Source: Synaphobranchus kaupii
Taxonomy: Eukaryota > Chordata > Actinopteri > Anguilliformes > Synaphobranchidae
Assembly (NCBI GenBank): GCA_029718625.1
Contig: CM056383.1
Span: 67,985,758 to 68,049,757 of the forward strand
DNA length: 64,000 nucleotides
Reading direction: 5' to 3'
A program made the position numbers and the translations under genes. The notes beneath the pieces are model-generated. The model saw only the letters and a list, made by a program, of their open reading frames with translations. It was not told where the DNA came from and did not search any database. Shown piece after piece: positions 43,901 to 54,813 of this stretch; positions within the stretch are counted from its first letter, which is position 1, and each line of letters starts with the position of its first letter.

Positions 43901-44300
43901 GGAAGTATGGGTATCCGGAGATGGCTCTCCTTTAATAGCCAATCACACGCTGTGCTATCTCGTTCAATCACAAGCCCATTCAGATGGCTAGTGCCTTTCG
44001 GGACAGCCGGAGAGCTTTCATCTGCATGTGGTCAATAAGGGCTCTCATTATAATGTGCATTCGTTATCTCATCAACATAATCATCATCTCCATTACAACC
44101 TTTCTTTGAAGTATCCCTGCTATCTTTGGGGTGGTGAATATATTCCTCTTTGCAATCTCTGGCATGTCTGGTTCATTTAGAGCTTGAATGCGATTTTCAA
44201 TTAGTAGATACCCCATGGTTTCCAATGCACCTGCTTGATTATGCGGTGGTCTGACATGGTGACCTGGAGTTATGAATGGGTTAATGTAGTATTAATGGAA
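43901..44300. promoter_or_regulatory. Candidate conserved non-coding element
   Basis: About 400 bp of even composition without repeats, with homeodomain-like TCAATTAG, CATTATAATG and AATCAC cores and GGGCTCTCATTATAATG. This is what distal enhancers of developmental genes look like, but only alignment can show conservation. Low confidence. Confidence 0.15.
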
Positions 44301-46849
44301 ATTGTAATGAATTCAATTGGGATAATTCAGTAACCCACTCTGCATGATTCACGAAAACACATTAATAAAAATTAATTAATAACACATTACTTTTTTGAGG
44401 TGAGGAATTGGAATGTGTATATAGAGACACAATTAGTGTATATATTAATGTATTCATGTAATGTCTACTATGTATGCATCATAAGTGTGTGGGTATATAC
44501 CTATCAATATTTAATATTCCAAGATATCTGTCCTCTGTGTAGTGGCATAATATGGATTTATATTTGCATGGGTTAATGTGCCCTCATTCCGATTATGAAA
44601 TATATGTGATGATGTATGATCATAAGTAGTGTACTCATAATGCATTAATTGTGTTATTTTATGTATAGACCCCTGTGATCAAAATCAATACAAAAGGAGG
44701 GAAAAAATCCTGAGGCCTTAATACATTTTCCAGTGATGGGATCTCATCAGTGTTGGGAAAATAGCCACGCATCTTGATAAGTCCCTACAGTGTTCAACTA
44801 AAATATCAATAAAGCTACACCACATTGTCTACTTTCATTTAATTTCCTTCACTTTTTTTTGCAACTGTGGCCTAGCTTTCCTGAAATGCAACCGCAAAGT
44901 AAGCTCAAATATAATACTCCACACAAACCGCAAAAAGCCGTCGTCCAAGAGGTCGTAGAAATACATCCCTGCTCTATCGTACAGAGTCCCATAGGAAGCT
45001 GTATATGCGGCTATAAGCACTTTGGTGTCAGTGGGCACTAATGATAGCACAAGCAGGTCAAGCTCAAAGAGCTGGTAAAAGCCCCAGAAAGGCTTTTTGC
45101 AGTTTGAGCTTCTCCCATTAAGCAGGTCCCAGTGGCTGGTAATTTTCAGTGGCATATGTGCATCTAGTGAAATATTATACGGGCCTATTAAAAGTATAAT
45201 ATTTTCTGTACTTTGTTGTGATTCTCTGCGAGACCAGTAGAGTCTTTTCACTTTCCTTCCAGATTGACTCCCCCCGACTGCGATGCATCTCCTCTCTTCT
45301 GAATTTCGTAAGGTAATACGACTCATTACTGTTCTTTACTTCTCTCCAACCCAGTGGCAGTAATACGAGGGCAGCGTAGCCATTGCCATTTTAAACGAGG
45401 AGACAGGAGAACTTCTGTTGTATTGTATTACAAACTTTCAAAAGATTTTTTCAGACACAGAAAAAAAAAAAGTGTTGTCAGCTTAGAATGCTTGAGCTCG
45501 TTAAAAAAAAATAGCAGTTTTGAAGTTCCTTGCGGTTTTTTGGAACGGGAGTTATGTTTCCCGTAAAAGCTCCAGCACACTGCTTCAGAATAAACAGCCC
45601 ACCATCAGTTTGGAAGGCGGTGGCCCCCCTGTAGAGAGTGCTGCTGTTTCACGAGTGCCCCTCTGGCCCCAAACCGCACAAAGCTGTCCCTCTGATTATT
45701 CCACCTTTTTTCTCCTCCTTCAGGGACCCGTCTCTGAGACCGTCGGAGGGAAAATCAACCCGTTTTTTTGTGAGCGGCTCTTCATTTATACGTGTTAAAA
45801 CTGAGCTGCTCTGTGAAAATAAAGCTTATGCCCAATAGGATTTTGGATGCAACAAACGGAAATGCGTGCCAACAGCTCTCGTGTGACATCGCTACTCCCT
45901 AATTGTCAACGCAGCTACAGGAGAGACAGAAAGATCGTTTAATGCATTGCTGTGAAACACCGTGTACCGTCAAAGTCCACATCTTTATGATATATCGGCG
46001 TATATATATCGCATCCGCTAAGGGCTCTGGCGCAGCACATGCCAAAGTGCGCGGTATGTTACCGCTGTGTTAATTTTCTGGCCCCGTTTTGCCAATTCGG
46101 TGGGGGCCTCATGGCAACAGACCAGATGAACGGCGACAGCTCTCCAGTCGGGATAAACGTCTGGTAATGATGCCCTCTACGCCTGGCTGTGAGCTAATCT
46201 TCAGCGTTTCCTCTTCCATGATGGCTTCCACTCCAAACAGAGTTCAAACGGAAGGGATAGCGGTGTGACCAGTAGTGGCTTGTGTTTCAGTGCAGTCTTG
46301 CCTTTCTGCGCGGAGAAATACCCGCCATTAATGTCCGTAGCTCCATACATCAGTAACAATGGTCCCGAGGCTCTTTTTACTGCCAAGTTTTCCTATAAAC
46401 TAAAATGGTGCCTTCTCCGGTCATTTGGACACAATCACAAACACAGAATACGTGAGATGTTTAAATTGAGGCCGCACACTTTACTCCGAGGCGACATCCA
46501 TTATTGAGAGCCAGCGTTTTGGCAACCGCATGCTGTCTTCAGGGATGCGACACAGTGTTTATAAATGAAGTAAAATGACAATGTGCACGGAAAACAAAAG
46601 ACATTCCACACAATGTAATGTCAAATTTTGAATCGTAAATTTCCCCGGTGTATGTGATATTCTGTCGGAGTTTCAATACAATCTGCATTAAATTAATTTT
46701 TCATTCGTCCCTTGTATGGCTGAGTATATTCTGTTTATTGCAGCAGTATACACTCCTTTTAAATTATACAGGCAACATGCACTCTTTGAAAATGATTACC
46801 TCATCACTGTTGATGCCCAGCGATGAGTGACTTCAAACAACGCCCATAT
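44301..46849. other. Unassigned DNA
   Basis: A 163-codon minus-strand frame (44835-45326) has no recognisable domain, and a frame of that length may arise by chance in a window this size. Splice-like CTCCTCCTTCAG before GGACCCGTCTCTG at 45724 lacks a supported partner. No named repeats are seen. Confidence 0.35.
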
Positions 46850-47340
46850 TGTATCTAAGTAGACTTGTCTCATAAGAGACATTCACTGTGTCCCCATTGC
46901 CTTTGCACTGTTTTAAGAAACAATTGTGCAGATCGGCCTCGTTGTTTGATCAGAGCTCTCCACTGCATTTGCGGAGTTAAGCATCCGAACGATGCGTGAA
47001 ATAAACATCGGGTGACAGGGAGGAACCTTCCGCAATTTGTGAGGAAATCTGCGTATTCCTAATCACACATTCCCCCGCTAATTCCCTTGATTTACAAATC
47101 TCCTTCATGCCTTGCCTTCACCGTATCGCCGTCTCCGTCTCCGGCGACGCCCTGAGATTTATATTTGCCTGACTAAATGCAGTTAATCCTCCAGTAATGA
47201 ATTCGCCAGCCGCAAAGAGCGTACACGGACCGCTTCAGTGGAAAAGACGATTTCGCTATTGTCTGCTCAGCCTTTAATGGGACGGGACCAAAATTTGCGC
47301 CTTTGTTCTCTCTTTTTCTCCGGTGATGTTCCCTTTAAAG
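46850..47340. promoter_or_regulatory. Candidate conserved non-coding element beside the CpG islet
   Basis: Repeat-free DNA of mixed composition with TCCTAATCACAC, CCCCGCTAATTCCC and CAGTAATGAATTCG, next to the CpG-dense islet that follows. Candidate regulatory element by appearance only. Confidence 0.15.
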
Positions 47341-47580
47341 AGCGCCTATTGTTCGTGCGGCCGAAACCTGGAACAGGATGGCGCGCCGCCACTGGCGTTA
47401 TCTCGCCGGGCCAGAGGAGAAGCGTACGATGGAGCCGGCGAGGCGGGGATTAGAGGCGGTAATCCCACCGTTTGTGTGCGGCCCCGGGTTTGGCGGTTGA
47501 CGGTGTTTAACACAGACATCAGCCCTGTGAGAGACGAGGGACGGAGACGCCGAGAGATGCGTTCTCTTCCTGCTCCAGGC
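47341..47580. promoter_or_regulatory. CpG-dense islet
   Basis: I count about 26 CpG dinucleotides between 47341 and 47570 (for example GGCGCGCCGCC and GAGCCGGCGAGGCGGGG), far above the surrounding AT-rich DNA. Such density in a methylated vertebrate genome usually marks an unmethylated promoter or enhancer. Both strands are open in one frame here (118 and 122 codons), which GC-rich DNA favours; no domain is recognised. Confidence 0.4.
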
Positions 47581-47718
47581 CTTCTTGACATTTTGGCTCC
47601 AGTGTTGATTTCTTTATTGCAGGTCCAGCAGGGAACATACTGTATCACGCTAAAAAACTGTAAACTTCTGTATACCTGAAATGTGTCAATGATCTGTTTT
47701 CGGTGCGTGTGCATGTGG

Positions 47719-47755
<37 letters not shown>

Positions 47756-48480
47756 GAAAGGGAGGAGAAGTACTGCATGAGGGCCCTCATAATTTTACTT
47801 CTTAATATTTATTCTGAATTTGTGGGAATTGAGAATTATGTAAATATCAATCCTGCCAACTGTTTATTTGTGATATGTTTTCCAAGTAGTGGAACTGGGT
47901 GGAAAATATGGAATAAAAATAAATGTAAATTATCCCAACTGCTTGGCTCTCAACAGGTGGCAAGGATATATTTTCAGAATCAAACAATCTCATCTCGTTT
48001 CCGCACACAGGCAGGTGGTGTATGTGCATCTGTGATTTCTGCTGCGTTCCCACAGCATGGTTTCGCAGACAGCACAGTCTCAAGTTCCCAGCCAATGGCG
48101 GTAGACGTTAACCGAACGTAGCGGGATGAAATGCACTCGTACGCGCGACAACACTACAACACCGCCGGAAGCAAGTCACGCCTACTTTTTTTTTTTCTTG
48201 TGGGGTGGGGTGGGGGTTGTTTGACAGAAATTAAGACTCATGTACAGTGCTGTGGGATGATTACATACATACATACATACAGGATATACATACATCCGAT
48301 GCATATGAACAAACCCTTCATCAGATCATTAACTGTGAGAATGTAGAGCTCAAAAGATGTCAGAAGATGGGACCTACTTTTTGACTTGCTATCAAAAGAT
48401 GAGCCTTTTCCTTGAGGACATATGAGGTTTTTTTGGCGAGCCAGGGAGACCCCCGATATGTTCTTGTGACTTAATTGCTA
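47581..48480. other. Unassigned; (GT)n at 47721-47753
   Basis: A GT run lies at 47721-47753 and (CATA)n at about 48262-48280. No gene is supported. Confidence 0.45.
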
Positions 48481-48871
48481 CACTGTAAAAAAAACTTTTT
48501 ACTGGATTTTTTCCTGTTTTCTCAAAAAATGTCAGAATTACTGTAAAATTACAGAAATATGCTTTATATAAAAGATCTCTTTTTAAAATAACAGCAATAA
48601 CCCATAAAAATAAAAAGACAGACTATGTCTGTTAATTGAAGGTTGTTATTTTTATTTAAATGGTCTTGCTCATAGGTATATGGGGAAATACCATTTAATA
48701 ATGTGATTTTGTCAACAAATGAGAATGAATGAGTGAAAAATTACTGTAATTTTTAGGGGTTTCTTCTGTAATTACATTTACAGCAATGTTCAGTTATTTT
48801 CTGGTAGTCTACTGGCAACTTTGCTGCCAGACTTTTTACTATTTTTTAACGGGATTTTTTTTTTTACAGTG
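48481..48871. mobile_element. MITE with CACTGTAAAAAA termini, 391 bp
   Basis: The left end is CACTGTAAAAAAAACTTTTT and the right end, on the complement, CACTGTAAAAAAAAAAAATC. TA lies on both sides (48479-48480 and 48872-48873). Internal ACTGTAAAATTACAG and ATTACTGTAATTTTTAG blocks are typical of the very abundant fish miniature elements with this terminus. No coding capacity. The TA on both sides is compatible with a 2-bp target duplication but may be coincidence. Confidence 0.7.
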
Positions 48872-49610
48872 TAGACTACCTAGTGTGCTTGTGAGACTTT
48901 ATGTTTGACTACAGCGAGACGAGGTGGTCCTGCAGTACGTCTCCCCTAAAGTTGACATGAAACCTTTGCCTGTGCCTTGAGTACATAACAAATAAGCTCT
49001 GCTCAGTGCGCCTGTTTCATTCACTGCTGCAAAATGGCCATTTGTCCTTGCAATCAATAAAACTGATTTGTGACTGTTTTTTTTTTGTATTATTGTAGTT
49101 GCCTGGGTTTCTTATGAGTGTGAGTCCGGTGCTCAATATGAGAAAAGGGCACACCGACCGAAAAAAGCTTTTTTTTTTTACGACACCCAAATTACCTTCT
49201 GAAAATCACTGAATGAAAATGAAAGACACCAACAGCGATACTACAAATATTATTTATTTTTATGACAGAAATGGCCCCTTCCCCAAGCTCAACTATAATC
49301 CAACACTGGCACTTAACCAACATATCAGAGCTCTGATGCAAATGCAGCCCTTTGAATGAGGTGCTTTATGTGCCCGATGTCTGTTTGCTGTCTTTCCTGA
49401 TGCAATAGGGGAGGACATAAAAAGCAACACACCCCTCTGACGTACAGCCAGGGAGAGGGGGAAAATGTTTGTACCCACAGCTGAGATATCTTATAAGAAG
49501 ACATGGCCAATGGTCACCCTCCGCCTTTATGTTGATGAGATGCTGTGACAGGCTAATGCTTATCTGAGCAGGACTGCCAGGGTAGCATCCTGGTGCCCTC
49601 AACAACTCAT
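48872..49610. other. Unassigned DNA
   Basis: No gene or named repeat; overlapping frames at 49293-49617 have no domain. Confidence 0.35.
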
Positions 49611-49852
49611 AAATCACCTCATAAATGCCTCACCTGTGATCACCTTCACAAAAAGTAAATACCTGCATCAATAGGTGCATTTGAGAATGTTCTGCCCTCC
49701 TCAAAATATAATTAATGTAGAGTTTGCTGATAAATCACCTCATCGATGCCTCATCTGTGATCACCTGCAAAAAATAAATACCTGTATCCATAGATGCATT
49801 TGAGAAAGTTTTGCCCTCCTCAAAATATCATTCATGTAGTGCTTACTGAAAC
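49611..49852 (+). repeat. 121-bp tandem duplication
   Basis: AAATCACCTCATAAATGCCT begins copy 1 (49611) and AAATCACCTCATCGATGCCT begins copy 2 (49732). Both continue through GTGATCACCT, AAATACCTG, GCATTTGAGAA, TGCCCTCCTCAAAATAT and ATGTAG. They differ at roughly 15-20 positions. Confidence 0.8.
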
Positions 49853-50503
49853 ATCTCAGTGCGTGTTTCTCCCAGTCTTACCTTTTTTTGATCATTTGCA
49901 GCAGTAGAAGCCACACTGAAGGAGGAGAATATTGGCTGAGTGACTCTCGGTGCACGTGTCCGGACTGCGAATGACTTGGACCCCGCAGGATTTGATGTGG
50001 GATTTAGAGGCAGCATGGCGGAATATGTGCTGCCGTACACCACGCCACAGACAGCCTGTATTCACAGCCACAGGCAGCACGACATTCATTTGACGATTAT
50101 AGCTGTGGCTGACGTGCTTGTTTTCTGGAGTGTTTGGGCGGAGCAAAACCAACAAATACCATAGTAAGCAGACATGCATATCATTTGCTGCCGTGCTGAA
50201 AATTAGAAATAAAAGCAGCTAAGTAATATAAACCTAAGCATGAGAGCATGTTTAAAAAAAAAACCCTTTAAATTACAGATTATCAAACGCTTTATTTTCA
50301 TTCTAATAACGTTACTACCAGTGTTTCTGTGTGTTTGGAGATTGGAGATTAAATTAGTTAAAACCTGTTTCATTTTCTTATTGAAAAGTGTCTTGTCCAT
50401 TATGTGAAAATATGGATTGTAAAAGGTTTCTACATGAAAATGGCAGGTTACCTTTATATACAAATGAATATGGTAGTACATGGTTCTCATATATTTGTTT
50501 GCA
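49853..50503. other. Unassigned DNA
   Basis: No gene or named repeat. A local CpG-containing patch lies at 49930-50060. Confidence 0.35.
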
Positions 50504-50592
50504 AAAATAAAATAAAATAAAATAAAATAAAATAAAATAAAATAAAATAAAATAAAATAAAATAAAATAAAATAAAATAAATAAATAAATAT
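50504..50592. repeat. (AAAAT)n pentanucleotide repeat
   Basis: About 15 AAAAT units followed by short AAAT units. The Phe/Tyr/Leu-rich minus frame across it is an artefact. Confidence 0.95.
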
Positions 50593-51134
50593 AGTATGGA
50601 GAAAGAGGAACATGGTAACATAATCAATGTAAAAAAAAGTGCAGTGAATCAGTTTCTGCCAATGATAAATACATATACAAAATGGATGCCAATTTAAGCC
50701 ACACAGAAGAGCCTACCACTAAACCAATATCATAATTTTGTACAGAATGAGTCAATTAATACTAATTACTGCTAAACCTCATTTAGAGGAGAATCTCAGA
50801 CCACTTTAAGCACCCAAATTTATAAACTGAACTGACACCAGTGTAGAGAGGTAATAACTCAGCTTTATTTTTTATATAATGAGGCAGCATGTTAAAGTAT
50901 TATATTAATTGGGCAGCTAATAGGTTTTAATTGCCTAATGAATCCCAGGCTTGTGATGTCTTCAAAACATGCTCCACATGCTCTATGTGTGGTAGCAGAT
51001 CAAATTAAAGCAGGCATTCCTCCTTCCCCCAAATTTTTTAAATATAGCTTTTTAATATTAACTCCAAAATATTTTCACTGGTTTAACAACTACTTCATAT
51101 AACAGTGTATTTTGTTCATCCAGATTTTATAAAG
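50593..51134. other. Unassigned AT-rich DNA
   Basis: No gene or named repeat. Confidence 0.35.
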
Positions 51135-51142
51135 GAATATGG

Positions 51143-51349
51143 CAGTGTTTCTCAACCTTGGTCCTGGAGGGCCGCAGGGTATGCTGGTTTTTGTTTTTGC
51201 CTGAATATTGGCAACCAATTCAGACCCAAGAAACCAGGTGTGGTGAATTAACTGTGTTATAGGCTGCTTTAATTGATCAATTAAGTAACGAGTAGCAATG
51301 GAAACCAGCATACCCTGCGGCCCTCCAGGACCAGAGTTGAGAAACACTG
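51143..51349. mobile_element. hAT-type MITE, 207 bp, with 8-bp target duplication
   Basis: The left end is CAGTGTTTCTCAACCTTGGT then CCTGGAGGGCCGCAGGGTAT; the complement of the right end is CAGTGTTTCTCAACTCTGGT then CCTGGAGGGCCGCAGGGTAT. The inverted repeats are nearly perfect over about 47 bp. GAATATGG (51135-51142) and GAATAGGG (51350-51357) are the target duplication with one change. CAGTG termini and an 8-bp duplication identify the hAT superfamily. Non-coding. Confidence 0.88.
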
Positions 51350-51357
51350 GAATAGGG

Positions 51358-51650
51358 AAATATAGTTTCAAAGGGTAGGCTACTGTAAGTATCTTTATAT
51401 CTGTAATACAGGAAATACTGTAAGTACTGTATCCATGTATTCTGTAAACAAATATTAAACCTGTAATAGGATTGGCTTCACCAGAAATGGCTTCAAAAGT
51501 AGATGTTTTTCCCCCCCATTTTGTTAAGCAGGCTTACACAGTTGTGTCACAAGAACACTTTTCATATATTTCCAGTAGCATTCAACCTCTCCTCATGTCT
51601 TCTCTCCCATTGTAATGTTTCTTCAGTGGATGAGTACTTATATTCAACAC
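51358..51650. other. Unassigned DNA
   Basis: No gene or named repeat. Confidence 0.35.
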
Positions 51651-51737
51651 AGACACACACACACACACACACACACACAAGTGCACACACGCATGCACAC
51701 ATACATACACACTCACACACACACACACACACACACA
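51651..51737. repeat. Compound (AC)n microsatellite
   Basis: Interrupted AC runs with GTGCACACACGCATGC in the middle. Confidence 0.95.
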
Positions 51738-53454
51738 AATGCATCGTTGAAATAAGTTAATAAACAAATATTTAATAATTAAATATAGAAGCTGCACTTT
51801 TCAGGTAAAGTCTTCTTGGCATAAAGAAACTTAAAACCATCAAGCAAGCATCTCTTCATTTCCTGACACAATTGTCTAGTCTAATTTAACATACTTCTCA
51901 AAATTGCTTTGAAGATCTCCTCCGTTCACCCCCTTTAGAGAAAATGCACGGAATAAACTTTCCTCTGCTTGCCTGGTTTCATTTGCACAACATCTTGGAT
52001 GCGAGTCTTTTCAAAGGCCCTGCAGTCTTGTCCCAGCCATTTTGTGCTCTTCGGCGTAATTTACCTTGTGCTGCCTTGATTTGGAAGTCATTTTCAGGCC
52101 ACCTGGGGCGCACAAGCCGAATACTCTGCCTCACTTGAGTTTTTCTTTAGAATGAATTATGAACCATGCGCGATAAGTTTTTAAACTGTTCCAGTCTGAA
52201 GGTTGAGCAGGATTGAAGCAGTTAAGACGTCTCTAAATCCTGTGGTTCATGGATCAATTTTGTTTAAGAAGCCAGGCTACGACTACGGGCTGCGATGTGG
52301 GATTGGTGGTGCTGCTTGGTACGAAATGTATAATAAATGAACACTTTTATTATCTGCATTTGTAAGGGTCATTGTTGCTTAAAAAAATGTGGTTTATCTA
52401 ATTAATACTTCATAGAATGGTAATAACACATTTACAAACATGTTATATGTGCTTTATTAATGCATTAAGAAAAAAAAACTTACTTGTAGGTAGATTGCTC
52501 AAAAGCAATCTACCTACATTATACAAATTTGCAGAACATAATGACAGGTTATTGGTAATAGCATGCAGTATTCATAGTATAACCAGTGTCACCTTGCAAA
52601 AGTATCTAAGATTAATCATTTTAATTTATTTAGAATTCCAAGGGAGCTATCATGGAACAACTTCCAGGTCATTTCAACATCATCAATGATTCCATTCAGA
52701 ATAAAATAAATCATGTAAAAAAAAAAAAAAATCTTCATATCCCGCCGTTGAACAAAACGAGGGTTACACGTAGGGATCTCAGTATCTCTGATAGCAGTTA
52801 TCACACAGTGATTTGGAAAAACACCAGTAGCAGAGTACTTAAAAATGACATTAGTCAAAGACTAGATCAATAAGTGAAGATTTCTCAGGACAGTTGGAAC
52901 TTGGTCTTGGAGGGGAGCTTTATCGGTGTTCTGTCCAGGAATAGACATCCGTGGTGGAACACCTTCCAAAATGGCGGCGTTTCTTTTTTTCTCTATCCTT
53001 TAACCGGAATAATTTTCCTCTTTTTTTCCCCCCTCACCGATAAAAAAAGGCAGCACTGTTAAATGTGAGATTTTCGTGATTGCAACAAATTGCAATGAAT
53101 TAGAGGCAATTTTGTCCAATTTTGACACTTCACCATTCCCCACCAATGGAAAGAGTGAGGCTAAAAATACCCAGGTGGAACAAATGCACGACCAGGTGCC
53201 TACAATAAGTAGGGGAGATAGAAATTCACAAAAGAATTCGCCTTTCAGCAAAAGTCAAGGCTACAAAATCACCATATTTCATAAAAACGGCAGCAATACA
53301 CAAATACAAAGGGATACATAATTAATCATAATTGTACATAGCTGCACAAATCCATTACTATACAAGTCGACCTAAGTATAAAAATTAAAAAAACATACAT
53401 CCAAAGAAAGGTGGAAATACTGTCTTTATATTTCTAACAGACCAAAAAAGGTTG
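51738..53454. other. Unassigned; short perfect hairpin at 52.49 kb
   Basis: GTAGGTAGATTGCT (52486-52499) and its exact complement (52504-52517) surround a 4-base loop. No gene or named repeat otherwise; A run at 52718-52731. Confidence 0.4.
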
Positions 53455-53624
53455 GCAATGTTTTGACACTTGACCCCCCTGGGGGGGGGGGGTCTTTGAG
53501 TGCACTGCAGGGGGTCCCTGGCCAGACGTGATATGCAATGAATATATACCCTTTTTAGCTTATGATGAGGGCCCCTTGGATGCGTTGGGGGTCCCTGGGT
53601 CAAGAAAGGTTGAAAAACCCCTGC
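53455..53624. mobile_element. Probable hAT-type MITE, G-rich
   Basis: On the minus strand it begins CAGGGGTTTTTCAACCTTTC, TTGACCCAGGGACCCCCAA, the terminus of a common hAT family. The opposite end (TGTTTTGACACTTGACCCCC) is a degraded inverted version. A six-C, twelve-G hairpin-like tract lies at 53474-53492. Borders are approximate. Confidence 0.5.
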
Positions 53625-54574
53625 TCTGGTGACTGGTTAAGACATTAGTGTTGATGATTTTAGTATAGTATCAGTGCTGATGGCTGATTTAATGATACAT
53701 GTTTTGTAGGAGGTAGAGGTATCGGTGTTAATTGAACTGTATCAGTGGTAGTATCAGTGGTAGTTTCAGTGCGGATGACAGCAGGGATGTCAAGCTCTAT
53801 CGGGATGTATACGACACACATTAGTCATTTAGGCAGATAAAACAAGTAAAACAAATGTAGCTGCAGTTCTAGACAACAGAAAAACTTCTGTTGAGAATTG
53901 GAAGTTTAAATGTTGCAGTATTGCGATCCTCAGGGGCGGATGCTGTGACAGTTGCGACGACTTTGATGAAATGAGCAGGAGGGCACGGCAAACGCAAACG
54001 CCCTGATGATTTGCTCTGGTGTTTCATTAATGACAGGAGTGATTTTGCGCTGGGCGCCAAAACAAAAGGAATTTTAAAAAAAACCAAAACTTATTTCCTC
54101 TGAGGAAGACAAACGTTGCCTGAAAGCCCAGCCATTGCCTGGCTTGAATTCCAAGGGTGAGATCGAAGAGTCGTCAAAGCCCATACATAGAAGTAAAAAC
54201 AGAAAATAGTTAATCGCACGATGGAATAAGAGTGTGGTCCACAAAGCGGTCTGTAAAATAAATACAGAACACCAAAACTCTCCAATACAACGCAACTTTC
54301 TGCCTGACCACACCCCAAGCTGGCGTGAGCTTATTTATGGCCAATTAAATGAGTGAGAAAAGTGGCGTTGCTGCCAATAGAGGTGCATCCAGCAGTGTGG
54401 AAACGATCTGTCTTTCAGCCGGTTCCCCTCATTATATCACAAAATACATTTCTAAGTCATTATTTAAAACTCGTTCTCAACCACGCCACCTAGTGGTGAG
54501 GACTGCACCAAATGTACCGAATACAGAGAATCTTGGGTCTCGCGAGTGGAAGAGAGAAAGGCATGGTGTGCTTG
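53625..54574. other. Unassigned DNA
   Basis: GTATCAGTG-type short repeats occur at 53650-53780. No gene; frames at 53869-54318 have no domain. Confidence 0.35.
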
Positions 54575-54813
54575 CATAGGCGCTGGAAGTATGGGTGCTG
54601 AACGATTGCTACAATATATTAAATCCAGAACTATTTCCCTGTATTCATACTACCTTTGCATGTATGCAATACATTTAATGGGCTACCAAATGTAGTATAA
54701 ATACAGGGAAATAGTTCTGTATCAATGATACAAAACTCCGTTGCGTTATAGCAAACGATTTGTCATCGTGATTTTCAGCACCCTGAGTTCAAAGCATCTT
54801 CCCGCCGCCTATG
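54575..54813. mobile_element. hAT-like foldback element, 239 bp
   Basis: The left end is CATAGGCGCTGGAAGTATGG, GTGCTGAA; the complement of the right end is CATAGGCGGCGGGAAGATGC followed further in by GGGTGCTGAA. An inner inverted pair, AGAACTATTTCCCTGTATT and its complement with T-ATACTAC, lies at 54630-54655 and 54692-54720. The arms leave a loop of about 35 bp. TGTGCTTG before and CATGCTCG after agree at 5 of 8 bases, a possible decayed 8-bp target duplication. Confidence 0.65.

Noticed and set aside
44835..45326. 163-codon minus-strand gene
   Set aside because: No recognisable domain or convincing splice sites; at least one frame of about this length is plausible by chance in 64 kb of AT-rich DNA.
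45724..45769. 46-nt exon after CTCCTCCTTCAG and before GTGAGC
   Set aside because: Splice sites look fair, but the segment ends in a T homopolymer and no partner exon is recognised; chance cannot be excluded.
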